DNA of 64,000 bases from Hydra vulgaris (GCF_038396675.1 NC_088927.1:33732501-33796500), one strand, 5' to 3'; shown: positions 45,110 through 59,179, counted from the first letter of the stretch. Numbers and translations: made by a program. The notes: a model not told the origin generated them from the sequence alone.

Positions 45110-47704
45110 ATGAAAAGACAGAAGGCAAGTGGATCTCAAAACAGAAAATGTGCTGCAAAAAGAGCAAAAGAAGATGTTTCATCCAAATCTTTCATGGAAA
45201 CATTTGTGAAAAACCAACATTTGTTAGAAGGTAAAAAAAACTAATGTGAAAATAAACTTGTTATTACTAATAAAAAATATATAATTTGTTTATTTTGTAG
45301 TTGCTTCAACAAATACCAATGTTACTCCTTCAAAACCAATTTCTTCTACAAGTACTGCATCAATCTCTTCTGTATTGACTGGCATCTCAGCTTCAAGTAA
45401 CACAGTTTCTACAGAAACTATTTCAGAAGTAGAACAAGAAATAGAAATGTGTCTTAATGGAATTTTGCAAGAGTTGCATGCAGACATAGAAAAAGATAAT
45501 TATGATCAAGACAAAAAATTCAAAGTCAAAGAAAAAACCAGTCTCATTATGATATTGGAATGTGACCAATGACAATTTCCTCATCTTTTCGAGATGCAAT
45601 GGTACAAATTGGAACAGAGATATTGCAAAATTAAAACTTCCCTTTCCCAACTGATGAAGAAAAAAGAGAACAATGTCTAAGTAATGGTTTACACGTACAC
45701 TTCACAATGAACAAAAAGTCTTACAAACATGGTTATGTTATTCTCCTACAAAAAATGCCTTGTTTTGTTTCTACTGCTGCCTATTTAATCAAAATTCTAA
45801 TTCATCTACAAGCTTTGATCTTGAAAAAGGATTTTCACACAGGAAGAAGCTTAATCCACGAATTCTAAGTCATGAGGGAAGCTCCGCTCATCGTTCGGCA
45901 TTTTTAAAGTAGAAAGAATTGAAAAGAGGCTTCAAAAATGGTGGGGTAATTAATGATCAGCTTCAGATTCAAGTTACTAGAGCTGCTCAGAAATAGAAGC
46001 AAGTTTTAGAGCGTGTTACTGCAGCAATTTAAATGCTTGCCCAGCAAAATTTAGCATTAAGTGGTCATAATGAGTCCCTACAATCAGATGAAAACTCTGA
46101 AAATTTCCTTGCTCTTATAAAGTTTCTAGCCAAATTTTACCCATTCATGAAAGAACATTTAAAATCAGTCAGCTCAAAATCTGGTGCTTTATCATATTAC
46201 TCTCATTAAATTCAAAATGAACTTATTAATTTGCTTGATTCAAAAGTACGTGAATCTATAATACTTAATGTAAAAAATGCGAAGTATTACAGCATCATTT
46301 TTGATACCACTCCTGATTCATCACATGTTGAACAAATGTCTCAAATTATTAGATATGTTGATATTGAAAGAGGCAAAGTTACAGTGAAAGAAGCTTTTTT
46401 AGACTTCATTCAAATTCATGGCTGAAGCGATTGAATTTTTAAGACTGCAGGGGCTAAGCCTATGATAATCAAGCAACTATGGCAAGAGCTAATTCTGGAG
46501 TTCAAAAAGGAGTATTAGGCTTGAATTCATTAGCAATATTTGTCCCTTGCAATAACCACTCTTTAAATATGGTTGGAGCCCATGCTGCACATGTAAATAG
46601 TTAAGCTGTTACTTTTTTTGGCACATTGAAAAAATTATTTGTTTTCTTCTCATCATCAACTCATAGATCTGAAGTTTTGAAGGAATATGTGAATATAACA
46701 GTAAAAAGCCATTCAGATACAAGATGGAGTTCAAAAGCAGCTGCAGTTACCTCCATATCAACTCAACTTTAGTAGGTGTTGGCAGCTTTGGAAATGTTAC
46801 GTGATTCTTCTGGAGAAACGCTTGACTCACGAGGTGATGCTGGACTTATTCTTTCTGCCATTCAAAGGTTTGAGTTTGTGGCTCTTTTGTACTTCTGGTC
46901 TTAAACACTTCCTTCAATTGACCGAATTCAAAAGCGGTTACAAAGAAACTACTTTCAACCAAGTCTTAATTCAAATAGGAGCTTTGACTGATAAAATTGA
47001 AATTTGGAGAAATGCATTATGCACCTCATCCATTACAAAAGCTGAGAAAATGAGCAAAAAATGGGATATTACGTTGAATTTGTGGCACGTAGAGTTCGAA
47101 ATAGGCGTGTCTGTCAGGAGAAACTGCTTCAGACGCCGGTTTAAATGCTCAGCAAAAAATGGATTGATGTATGAAAGAAATGTTGAACAAACTTGATATT
47201 GAAATTTCTAACCGATTTTCACAGTTAAGAGTTTTAAATGAACGATTTGGCTTTCTGTGCTCTATTTAGTCTGTCATTAACTTACCAAATTGGGAAACTA
47301 ATACGGCAGAAATGGAAAGCCTTCAAAAGAAATGTTTTGACCTTGCCTCTTGGTACTCTAATGGTCTTAATAGCAATAAACTTATTGATGACTTTAAATA
47401 TATTATTGTCTGAAGAGCTAAATTGCAAGAATAAATGGACTTCTCTCCAATAGGGCTCCTTACCTACATTTCATCTTTGGGATTTGAATCATATAAGACT
47501 TTAGCTACTGCTTTACAGATATTTATAACTTTACCAGTCTCAGTTGCATCATGTGAACGATCTTTTAGTATGTTAAAACTAATTAAATCGTATTTGCGTT
47601 CAACAATGTCACTGGAAAGATTGTCAAACCTTACACTTTTGTCTATTGAGCATAAATTTGCTTCTGAAATTTCTGCTATATCCTTCAGGATTTTGCAACT
47701 ATAA
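45110..47704 (+). pseudogene. hAT transposase (ZMYM-type) with an intron, inactivated
   Basis: Exon 1 (45110-45230) begins MKRQKASGSQNRKCAAKRAK. An intron (45231-45300, GTAAAA...TTTTGTAG) joins in phase to VASTNTNVTPSKPISSTS. Further blocks in changing frames are DIGMWPMTISSSFRDAMVQI; KNALFCFYCCLF, a cysteine pair of the TTF/BED-like zinc finger; SFDLEKGFSHRKKLNPRILS; KYYSIIFDTTPDSSHVEQMS with the first catalytic aspartate and IIRYVD; and ITLPVSVASCERSFSMLKLI then RSTMSLERLSNLTLLSIEHK, the dimerisation domain. Many TAA/TAG/TGA stops kill it. The original length was about 830 residues. No TIR or target duplication was identified. Confidence 0.88.
45231..45300 (+). other. 70-bp spliceosomal intron in the hAT gene
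   Basis: Donor AAG/GTAAAA, acceptor TTTTGTAG/TT, very A+T rich, phase 1. Removing it keeps the frame and joins GSQNRK-type N-terminal sequence to the serine/threonine-rich linker. The short length suits a compact cnidarian intron. Confidence 0.75.
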
Positions 47705-47859
47705 AATCAAGAAAAATTACAATTTTAGCTGAAATACCTGTGCTCTATTGACTGTATGCTACAAAATATATTGTAATAATAAATGAGTAATGTATATTCA
47801 TTTATTCATTTGTCACTTATTCACGCTTTATGTAAATTTACATTTCCGTAATTAATTTA

Positions 47860-48360
47860 CAGTAAGTAATTAATTTTTTTGAAACGACTTTTACTTTATA
47901 AAGTAAGTTTTTTTACATTTAAAAGTAAGTTATGTAAAAGAAGATTACATCAAAAAGTAATTTGCTTTTACATGTAAAAGTAAGTCACATGAAAAAGCTG
48001 TTTACTTTTACATTTAAAAGTTAATTACATTACATAATATAAAAGTTCCTCAAATTGTAATTTATATTTACCGATAAAAGTAACTAATTAAAAAAAAATT
48101 ACATTAAAAAATAACTTGCATATGAAAGTAAATTACATAAAAGTAATATGTAAATTAAATTTACAAATAAAATAATATTTTTTAAGTAGGAATTTTTTAT
48201 TTTAAAAATAATAACAAACCTTTATTAAAAATAAATCATATAAAATAAAATTTAAATTACATAAGCTTACATTTTATATAATTTGTAAAGTAAATTAAAA
48301 GTAATTTATATAAAGTAAGTAAATTTACTTATATTTTACAATAACTTTGACAGGATCTTG
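47860..48360. repeat. Field of AAAAGTAA/TTACTTTT words
   Basis: AAAAGTAA, AAGTAATTT and TTACTTTTAC recur dozens of times in both orientations with no fixed period. It lies just 3' of the hAT pseudogene and may be a degenerate subterminal region of an hAT-like element. It contains no gene. Confidence 0.65.
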
Positions 48361-48394
48361 TACAAAAGTAATGCAAAAATTAGTAAAACTTTAA

Positions 48395-48560
48395 GGGTGG
48401 AATGCAAGAAGCGAACTTGAGTCAAGTTCGACTTGAACTTTACATTTTAACTAATAGCGGCAGAGTATTTTTTGTAGGGAAAACCCATACACTGCCGCTA
48501 TTGGTTAAAATGTAAAGTTCTAGTCAAACTTTACTCAAGTTCGCTTCTTGCATTCCACCC
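48395..48560. mobile_element. Foldback MITE with about 70-bp arms
   Basis: GGGTGGAATGCAAGAAGCGA on the left and its exact complement on the right, followed by matching AACTTGAGT, AACTTTACATTTTAAC and AATAGCGGCAG blocks, leave about 25 nt in the middle. The ends are perfect for 28 bp or so, with a few mismatches inside. It is non-coding. The left flank is TTAA but the right flank does not repeat it, so the target site is unresolved. Confidence 0.88.
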
Positions 48561-50114
48561 CAAGTCACTAACATTGCAGTTTTAGGTATTTCTTCCCTGT
48601 AAAGTCTGAAAATATCAATAATAGGTTTCTGCCCACGATTAAAACCCTCTCTAGTTTCGGTCCTAATAGTTTTAGCTATAATAACCATTCTCTGAATCAA
48701 ACCGTCTCAAAAATATTCGCTCTTTGGCCAACTATTTGAAAGGTCTGGAATTTAGACAAAGCTGAAACAAGGCAGTTAGCAGAAGGCGCATATACCCATG
48801 GGAGACTCAGAAAGGGTAGTTTATTTGAAAGAAAAATAATTGCCATAATTGTTAGTTCTTTTTTACAAGTTTTTTGCGCGAATACATTTATTATTTAAAA
48901 ACCAAGGTGAGAAAGTTTAAACCTGTCCTGAATTATGGGGGCCATAACACCATGCCTTAAAGATTAAGGAGCCCCCGAACTTTTTAAGAGGACGCTTTAT
49001 TTTTGTAAAGATTTTTTTGCCACTTTGATACAAAAAAAGTCCACCTGCTCCTTTGACTCTAAAAGTCTTAGTTTAAACAACTAAGGTACTTTTATATGGG
49101 CATGAAAAATTTAGAACTTTTCACGTAAATATCTTTATCTGCGTGTAGTATCAGTGTCCTAGCTGCCGCAAGGTCAGTATAAGCAAAACTTACGGTCCCA
49201 CAAGCATCTGAACCTAGAGCCGCAAGGTTTAGGAGCCCTAAGATATATTTAAAGAGTTTTTTTTGTTTTTCTTTAGAAAAGTTATTGTTCCAGAGAAACA
49301 GAAATTGGGCACCTTGGCCACTTATGTCTACTGAGCAAAAATTCTTTGCTAGGCCACTGTATTACCTATGACCCGAGCTGTAGCGCAGAAACGATTTATA
49401 AGTAGATTAAGAAAAAAAAATTGTGGTAATAGGAGCCTGGATACAAAAATACCCTTAAACATTTACCATCCCTACTCCAAATGTTAGGGCAACAAATTAG
49501 TAATTTTTATTATTTTTGTTTTCTTAAACTAAATTTAAGTTGACAGGTTTTAAAATTCAAAATTCAAAGGTTATGGTTGTTTAAAGTTTACACCTAAACC
49601 GAATAAGGTGGTTGTTTCAACATTTTCCTAAACATTATAATGTGATATAAACAAGAACATACTTTGGCACATTTTGAACATAGTTTGGCACTTGAGTATG
49701 TTTTATTTATCAAAAGTAAATTTATTAACCAAAATCATTGGTTTTTTATAATTAAATTAATAATACGCAAAACGGAGTATTGTAAATAAGGCGACCCACA
49801 GTGGAAAATAGTACTACAAAAATGTACCATAAATGTTTTTGGCTCAAATTTTAATTTCACTGCACAAATTATATTTTAATTATTTTTAATAGTTCAATAA
49901 TAAATCTTTACTATAATGTAGAGATTTCAGCAAATTTTATGCAAAAAGATAATTTTTGAAGCCCAACTGTTTCATATTTTTGTAAATCTTCAGTTGAAAC
50001 TCATTTGCTTCATCACTTTAAAAGTTATTTTCTATAAAACTTTTTATGAATAATTATAAAGTGTTATATACATTTTCGAAAGCATCATGTTATGGAGATT
50101 TTAGAACAAATTCA
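48561..50114. other. Gene-free stretch
   Basis: No recognisable protein in either strand. It contains poorly conserved, more balanced-composition sequence (for example GGAGCCCCCGAACTT near 48970) that may be old repeats. Confidence 0.45.
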
Positions 50115-50116
50115 TA

Positions 50117-52823
50117 CCGTAAACCGGGGTAACTTTGTACCAATTTTGATAAAGAAGATAACTTTTTGAAAAAAAGGAATATTTTCCCAAAACTATTTTG
50201 ATGCTAAAAGTTGTGCATTACTAATATCATTTAATTAGTAAAATGGCGTATTCATTATATTCACCAAACCCAAGATTTTATGGAAATAATGAGGTGGTCA
50301 ATGTTACCCGCTAATGGGGTAACTTTGTCATAGTAAATTGTTTTTTTAGCACCGGATGTAAATTAAGTGTTATTAACCACATTTAATGTAATTTAAACTT
50401 ACAGTAGCTTTTATTTCGAAAAGGGATACCTAAAATATGTCAAGAAATTAAAAAAGGGACAATAAAAATAAATATAAACAGTATTAAAGAAACATATCAG
50501 CTAAAATAATTTATTTATTTTTTAATTATTTTTTTATTAAATGTCAGAAAAAGCAAAAAATAAGAGAGTACAAACAATTTGTAACATAAACTATTTGTAA
50601 AACAACTTATTTCAATTTATAACAAAACTTGTATAACACAACTTGTAACACAAATTGCGACAATTTGTAACATAAACAATTTGTAACATAAACAAACAAT
50701 TTGTAACATAAACTCTGTTTTTTTAAGAAAAATTTAGGCATCTCTTGAGTAATCTATCATAAATTCAATAGAGACTGATTCACCTTCAGATGCTGTTTCT
50801 GTTTCACTATTGTATTCTACAGAAATAGAATTTCCTGGTTCAATTTAAAGTCTTTTTTTGGATATATTTTTTTTTATTCATATTTTTACTTTGTGTAACA
50901 TCTTTCTTATCACCACCTTCATTCTTTTTCTCATTTAATATGTCTAAAAGGCTCTGGTCTAAAGCTTTACGAGGACTTAAGGCGTTTTCACTTGGTAATT
51001 TGATATACACAACATTAGGATTAAATGGCACCAAACCACAAGCTCTAAATCCACTGATTAAATTTTTTCTCGAACATTCATTAATGGATGTCATTAAATC
51101 ATTCAGCAACTTAGAGAAATCTTCTTTTGGTAACGTTGCAAATTTTTTACCACGAGAAGTAAGTTTCCAACCCAGAAGTATACTTCTCCAGGCTTTTTTT
51201 AATGGTGCAAAGAATGCAACATCAAGAGGTTGAAGTAAATGGGTTGAATTGGGCAGAAGGCATATGAATCTAATGTTATATTTTTCACAAGAATGAATAA
51301 CTTTATGACTTAAATGGGAGGAGGGATTGTCACCTATTAATGCTTTTTTTTCCAGTTTGTTTCTTAATGCATAGCAATAATGTTCGAAAAAACCAATCCT
51401 CAAAAGTAACTACATCAAACTAGCCAGATTGGGTTCTATTATAGCGAAAATTTTTTGAACCATGTTTTATCCATAAATTGTATAAATGTGTGCTTTTAAA
51501 AACTGTGTATGGTGGAAGAATTTCTCCAACACCATTTCCACAAAACATTACAGAGAAACAAGCTTTACTGCTATTCATTATTCTCTCAGGGTACTTAGTT
51601 CCACGCTTCATAACAACTTTTTTATTTCCAGGGTCATCACGCAAATTTGTTTCATCATAATTCCAAATGTTACAAGGTGGAACTCCTTCAAGCTCAAGTC
51701 TAATATTGTCAAAATAAATTTTTAATTGGTCTTTGTTTATAGCTGCACATTTTCTTTTAATATTTGATGCTATTCTATGGGTTAACTGTAAACGTTTCAT
51801 AAAACTTGAGACCCAATCATCACCAGGAATATTGTTTTTAAATATTTTTACAGTACGATTTTGCAATTTTAAATAACCAGCTACTAACATTTTAACATCA
51901 AGTTTATTTAATGGAAATCCTCAATCACACATGACCTTGATTCTAGATGAAAATAACTGCTCCTCATCATAAGTAAATATGGTTGGTGCACCAATGCATT
52001 TTTTATGCTTTGACTTCATTTTATTATGTATAGTGCTTCTTGGTATACTAAACCTTTTTGAGGCTTGACGAATAGACATACCTTCATTAATTGCACCCAT
52101 ACAAACTTTCAAAAGAATGGTATTAAAAGTGTTGTATGCACGTTTTCCAACACTATGCTTGTTATATTTACGAGGCATTATGCTTTAAACAAAAGTGAAT
52201 ATAAACAACACAAGCAAATTGCAATGTAGTAATTTATTAAACTATAATATAATTTTATTAAATTGCAATTAAATTTAAAAATAAGAGTCTCTAAATTTTG
52301 TTATAAAGTTAACAAAATTATGATTTAGCAACAACAACAACAAATAGTTTAACAATAAAATATACTTTTTTAATAAATAACGATCAAACTACTTTAAAAT
52401 GAATATTATTTACATGGCCAAAGTTACCCCAAAAGAGTATAAACCTACGGGGTAACTTTGACCACCCTGTAAAAAAACCAGAATGTTGTTACTTGAGCCA
52501 AAAACTTTTCACCTAATTTTATCTGAACCTTTGTCTTTAAAACAGAACTAAAACTGAGTTGTTTGCTATCATTTTTATCTTTGCCCAGACAACATTCTGT
52601 TTTACAGTTTTTGATTGTGTTTTACCAAGATGTAGTTTTCATTCTTTTTCACTTATAGTAAAGAGCATTTGCAACAAACTTCATATCAAAATTTAAGCAA
52701 GAAAGATTGCATTTACAAATAAAACAAAAATAGTAAAACGTTACTTAACTGTTAAAAAGTTGCAGATGTTTAGTTAGAAGTTTTAAAAATGGCCAAAGTT
52801 ACCCCGCTGGCCAAAGTTTACGG
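50117..52823 (-). mobile_element. pogo-like DNA transposon with repeated GGGGTAACTTTG sites
   Basis: Both ends read CCGTAAAC inward and soon reach GGGGTAACTTTG; TA flanks them at 50115-50116 and 52824-52825. The 12-mer GGGGTAACTTTG or its complement occurs five times (about 50126, 50324, 52417, 52452 and 52796), all near the ends. These are candidate transposase binding sites. One transposase pseudogene lies inside on the minus strand. Total length 2.7 kb, about normal for pogo. Confidence 0.85.
50840..52178 (-). pseudogene. pogo/CENPB-type transposase, almost complete
   Basis: The start MPRKYNKHSVGKRAYNTFNT is followed by the HTH GMSIRQASKRFSIPRSTIHN, CENPB-HTH block GDDWVSSFMKRL, IWNYDETNLRDDPG (first catalytic aspartate), ACFSVMFCGNGVGEILPPYT, GDNPSSHLS (second aspartate), ICLLPNSTHLLQPLDVAFFA (QPLD motif), LKKAWR, ISGFRACGLVPFNP and the end KKYIQKKTLN. 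Only three lesions break it: TGA where CDWGFP is expected (just below 51921), TAG in SGWFDV (just above 51403) and a one-base shift in the T run of EDWFF/EHY. Both nonsense changes are tryptophan codons altered G to A. The original length was about 445 residues. Confidence 0.9.
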
Positions 52824-52881
52824 TATTTTACGGTTTACGGTATTTTACGGTTTACGGTATTTTACGGTTAACGGTATTTTA
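52817..52881. repeat. 17-bp tandem repeat growing out of the pogo terminus
   Basis: TTTACGGTATTTTACGG occurs three times perfectly and a fourth time in part. Its first seven bases are the last bases of the transposon end. The repeat therefore combines terminal and flanking sequence. Confidence 0.95.
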
Positions 52882-53879
52882 ATTATATAGTTTTGTTTAC
52901 AAATAATTAATTAAACTACAAAATGAGCTAGAAAATAAAAAATCTTAAAGTTTACCAACCTTTTAGTAGTCACCTACGCTTCCCATGCTTTATTTTTGTA
53001 ATCGATTTGTAGCTAAGATGTCTATAAAATTGGTTTATTAAAAATCAGGTTTCTAAAATTATAGATAAAAAAGTCAGAAAACAGAAAGCCGCTTTTTATC
53101 GTGGTTTCACCCTATATCTGTTTATAACAATAGTTTTGCGTAAGTTATTTTGTCTATTTTTTGTTGAGAATTAATTTTGATGGACATACATTCTATTATT
53201 AGTATTATTATTGGTTGTTGTAGATGAAATTAAAATCCGAATATACTCTTTACGGCCATCTATATTTACCAAATGTTGTAATGGAATACTAGTGAAACAT
53301 GAACTTTTTTTTAACAATGATAGATGGAAAATTGGCTTAGGTATTAACGGATACGCCTTCTGCGTCTACATGTGCAATAGGTGGAGCTACACGAAAAATG
53401 AACAATTTGACTAAAGTGTCTGCTAGGCTCGAAAATAAAAGTCCGTATTAATACGGACTGTCCACACTACATGCCTGGATTCGGTGTATGGAAAAACACT
53501 ACATATTTTCTATAACATGTCTTTCCAAACATGGTCATCTAAAAGTAAAGAAAAAAAATTACAAAAGAAAAAAAAGAAGACCTTGGTACAGAAACGTTTT
53601 CGTGAGCAGCTAGGGTTAACCTTCAACAAACCGAGACAAGTAAGTGGTTATACCAATGATGGTAATACTGCTAGAAAATTTTTTTACAATGCAAGCTGCT
53701 CTTCTGAAAACAATGGAGTAAATAAAAGTTTGATTAAGCAACTTTACATAGTTCTACAAGCTCTCTCCTTAAATGTCAGGTTAATTGTCAGGTCAGGTTA
53801 TCCTGCTACTGGTAACATGTAACCCAGTACAATTTGCGTCATGTCATGCTGCCTTGTAGGATACTTAAAACAACCCCTG
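52882..53879. other. Gene-free stretch before the LINE
   Basis: Contains the 20-bp palindrome at 53440-53459. Frames near 53211-53822 have no recognisable motif and may be an old LINE 5' part. Confidence 0.45.
53440..53459. repeat. Perfect 20-bp palindrome
   Basis: AGTCCGTATTAATACGGACT with no spacer. It could be a junction of two transposon ends. Confidence 0.93.
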
Positions 53880-55675
53880 CCTTGGGGCTCTTGAGACCAT
53901 TGTAAAAAGGTTTTGTCTAACGCCAAAGCTCACTATTCTCAGGTCATGAAATCTCGTATCTCATCTTAAAAATTAGGCTCTCGTGACTTCTGGAGAATCT
54001 TTAGTAGTATTAATAATAAGGGCAAATCCTTATTTCCACCTCTCTTTTATGGCTCAGACTTTGTCACCTCACCTAAAGACAAAGCTGAATTTTTTGCTAA
54101 AAACTTTTCATCAATACCATCTCTTGATTCCACTAGTTGCGTTCTACCTGATATTGCCAACAAACAGGTTCCACTTCAGCTTCTGTATCTAAAGTGATTT
54201 CCTGCTTAGACTCTTCTACAGCTTGTGGCCCGGACAACATACCTGTTATTGTCTTGCAGAAGTGTTCTCTGGAGCTATCGTCTATACTCTCAAAACTGTT
54301 CAACAAGTGCTTATGAGAGTCTTGTTTTCCAGCCTGCTGGAAAGTGGCATCTGTTATCCCTATCTTCAAAAATTCTGGAGAGCGATCTGATTTGTCTAAC
54401 TACCGTCTCATTAGTCTTCTTCCTATCATAAGCATAGTTTTTGAATCTTTAATTAAAAAACACTTAATTTCTCATCTTGAATCTAATATCTTACTTTCTG
54501 ACCATCAATATGGATTTCAATCTTCTCGTTCTCCAGCTGATTTGCTAACAGTAATAACTGATAGGTTTCATCGTGCATGAAGGTGGAGAGGTTAAGGTCA
54601 TTGCTCTTGACATTTCAAAAGCTATTGATAAAATTTGGCATGCTGGTCTTCTCCACAAGCTTTCTTTTTATGGTGTATCTGGTAACACCTTTAAGATTAT
54701 TGAATCCTTCCATTCTAATCGTAGTATAAAAGTTGCCCTCTATAGACAGCACTTTTCTTCTAATTCTGTAACTTTAGGGGTTCCTCAAGTTTCTATCCTT
54801 GGCCCTATACTCTTTAATTTACATTAACAATCTTCCAGATATTCTCACATCTAAGGTGGTATTGTTTGCTGATGATACTACCATTTACTCTTGTCGAGAT
54901 AAGAAACCAACACTCTCTGATTGCTTGGAGGGGGTATTTGAGCTTGAAAAGGATCTCACTACTGCTACAACATGGGGCTCACAGTGGCTGGTGAACTTTA
55001 ATACAGATAAAACTCAATTTTTTTAGCCAATTGTTATCGCAATAATTTAGATCTCCCTATATTTATGAACGGTGATGTACTCGATGAGTCATCTACTCTT
55101 CATCTTCTAGGATTAACTCTTACTTCCGATCTTTCTTGGAAACCATATATCAAATCAGTTGCAAAATTAGTATCTGCTAAGATTGCATCTTTTTATCGAG
55201 CGCGACACTTTCTTATTTCGGATTTTATTATTTATCTCTATAAATCTCAAATCCGGCCTTGTATGGAATACCGTTTCAATATCTGGGGCGGATCTTCTAA
55301 TGATGCCCTTTCTCATTTAGACAAGGTGCAAAAACGCATTGTAAACATAGTTGGACCTGCTCTTGCAGCCAACCTCCAACCATTATCACATTGTCGTAAT
55401 GTTGCTTCTCTTTCTCTTTTCTACAAATACTATAATGGGCACTGCTCTAAAGAACTAGTGTCTTTTGTGCCATCTACTAAAATTCATTCTTGTGTTACTC
55501 TACTCGTCATTCAATTAAGTCTCATCCTTTTTCTGTGACTGTTCCTAAGTGCTCCAAAAACGCTTATTCGTCTAGTTTTTTTCCTCGAACATCAGCTCTT
55601 TGGAATTTGTTTCCTTCATCTTGCTTTCCTGATTCATATAATTTGCAATCCTTTAAGTCGTCTGTCAATCGTTAA
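53880..55675 (+). pseudogene. jockey/CR1-type LINE reverse transcriptase, 5'-truncated and broken
   Basis: In order: NAKAHYSQVMKSRISS-like linker, LGSRDFWRIFSSINNKGKS, ASVIPIFKNSGERSDLSNYR and LISLLPIISIVFESLIKKHL (RT blocks 1-2), HQYGFQSSRSPADLL, VIALDISKAIDKIWHAGLLH (block with catalytic D), GVPQVSILGPILF, VVLFADDTTIYS (FADD catalytic box), LLGLTLTSDLSWKPYIKSVA, and the tail SFFPRTSALWNLFPSSCFPD up to a stop. About six frame changes or stops intervene. The endonuclease domain is absent. Jockey-like clade is inferred from the block wording. Confidence 0.88.
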
Positions 55676-57210
<1,535 letters not shown>

Positions 57211-57415
57211 ATGAATGGGCAAAATATAGACGTCCAAAAGCGTCTATTGTGGACCACTGAATGGACTGTTTTGGACGCCCTTGGACTACTTTATATGTCT
57301 AAAATGGACGGACGAAAGTCATTGCATTTGGTTCGTTTAATCGACGTTCATTTTGGACGTCCGAACGAACCATTTTGGACGTCCATGGACGTACTATGGA
57401 TGTCCGTGTGCCCAT
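57211..57415. repeat. TGGACGTCC-rich field
   Basis: GGACGTCC, TGGACG and CGTCCA recur about a dozen times in both orientations within 200 bp, without a fixed period. It gives a chance frame. It resembles the AACGTT MITE in style: many copies of one short palindromic word. Confidence 0.75.
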
Positions 57416-58523
57416 TGGAAACACAGGCAGTGGCAGTAAGCAAAACAATACCATTTAGAATATTTGCAATTACTGTGTCTAGTTTTTCAGAGCCTTCTAT
57501 ATAATACCAATCACTTGGATTAAGATTAGATTCAATTGAAGATTTTTGTTTAGAATTGTGTCTATAAATTTAATGTTGGGTACATTAATGTCTAAAACAG
57601 AAAATTATAGTTTAAGTTTTAAGAGGATAATAAAAACAGGTTGAACCAATGCTTAATAAAAAGTATTGAATACCTTTTTTCTATACTTAATATTCTCTGA
57701 ACCAATAACACACTTTCTTTCACCTTCCTGATCTTCCAGAAATTTTTAAATCTTCAATCTTGTTTCTTAGTAATCTTTTTTTATTTTTACTGATCATGTT
57801 TTTAAAATTAGAATTACCAGTCAAAAGAGTTCTTTTTATTTCAATCTTAAAAATGTTTTGTTTAGTTAAATCACCACTAGTTCCTCTTTTTGCCTTTTTT
57901 TTCAAGTTGGAATGTATATTACTTATGCAAATTTTTTTTGACTAAACTTAAATTAGTTAACACTTTAAATCCAGCTTTAATTTAGGGTCTTAATTTAGTT
58001 TAGAATTATTAAAAAATACATTTTTAAATTTGTTTTTACAAAACATGGGTATCCATAAACTGCTGATTTAGGACCCTAACCTCCTTTGTACGCACCTATA
58101 TACTTTGACCCCCACTCCTCCCTGCGTACGTACGTACACTTGATGAGCTATGTCAAAGCTTGAGACAGAATGAAAGGCTCTTTCAAAGATTACGATTGAT
58201 TAAACAAATTTCACTATGCCAAAGCGTACGCATTCAGTGATTAAGTATATATATATGAAACACAATGGATTACTCGGCTTCAATTTATACATATTTTTAC
58301 TTGCTTTCCTTTGACTTATGCCATTGTTTGATCATATCAAACAATATCATACAAATTTGCAGTTAAACTTACCACAATCAAAGTTAGTAAAATAGTATTA
58401 TAGTGTATTGAAAAGTTCAGTATTATAGTGTATTGAAATCTCTAGTATTTAAAAGTTTTGAACTATTTGGAAATAATAGTGTGGCAGTTAAAAAAAGATT
58501 TAGCTTAAAGCAAGATGAGTTTG
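57416..58523. other. Gene-free stretch
   Basis: No recognisable coding sequence. A CGTACGTACGTAC run lies at about 58124-58137. Confidence 0.5.
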
Positions 58524-58572
58524 AATTCATTCGAATCACTCTTGAAGATGTCAAGAGTGATTCGAATGAATT
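58524..58572. repeat. Perfect inverted repeat, 22-bp arms, 5-nt loop
   Basis: AATTCATTCGAATCACTCTT(GA), loop AGATG, exact reverse complement. It lies in a short frame (58433-58678) whose product is not recognised; the second arm may be an inverted duplication of the first. Confidence 0.96.
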
Positions 58573-59179
58573 TTTCATTTTTTTAGACATTGGTAAACTA
58601 CCACGATATGTTACTCCAAGGTATCATGCCAACCATTTTTGCTTTTTTTTTTTTATACTTGTTTCCTTTTTGATCTAAAAGCTGTGACTAATTTAAAATT
58701 AAGCAAATGATAAATTGTTATATCAATCTTATTGCGGCATATTTAACTTTAATTTTAGAATTTCTTTTAGGTATCTTGGGACCTGAGATCATCACTTGTT
58801 TGAAGTATGATTAGTTTAAAGTTGAAGCAATAAAAAAGAGTTATCTTTTTATTCAAAATCTAAAAAAAAGACAAAAGAAAAAAGTTTCAATCATTAAACA
58901 TACTTTTAACCAATAAAGATTTTTTGTATTGTTATGATTAAACTATAGTAAGAAAAGAAGCTGGCAAGGTAACTTTAATGTAATATGATATGAGGCTGGC
59001 AATATGGTAATGTTTGGTATTTAGGCAAAGGCATTCGATCTGTAGAGCTATTTCACAACTTGTGTGCTATCCAAAACAAAAGCTATAGGTTAATTAACAT
59101 TGTTTCATTTTATGGGTTTTTTTATTTATGTAAAAAATGAGCTTTGACTTTATTAAAGTTGCATTTTCATTTTGATAAA

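Noticed and set aside
45423-45650. Minus-strand frame opposite the hAT gene
   Set aside because: Shadow of the + strand transposase reading, which has clear family motifs.
58433-58678. 81-residue + frame as a gene
   Set aside because: No family match; it contains the perfect hairpin and ends in a poly(T) run, so a real product is unlikely.
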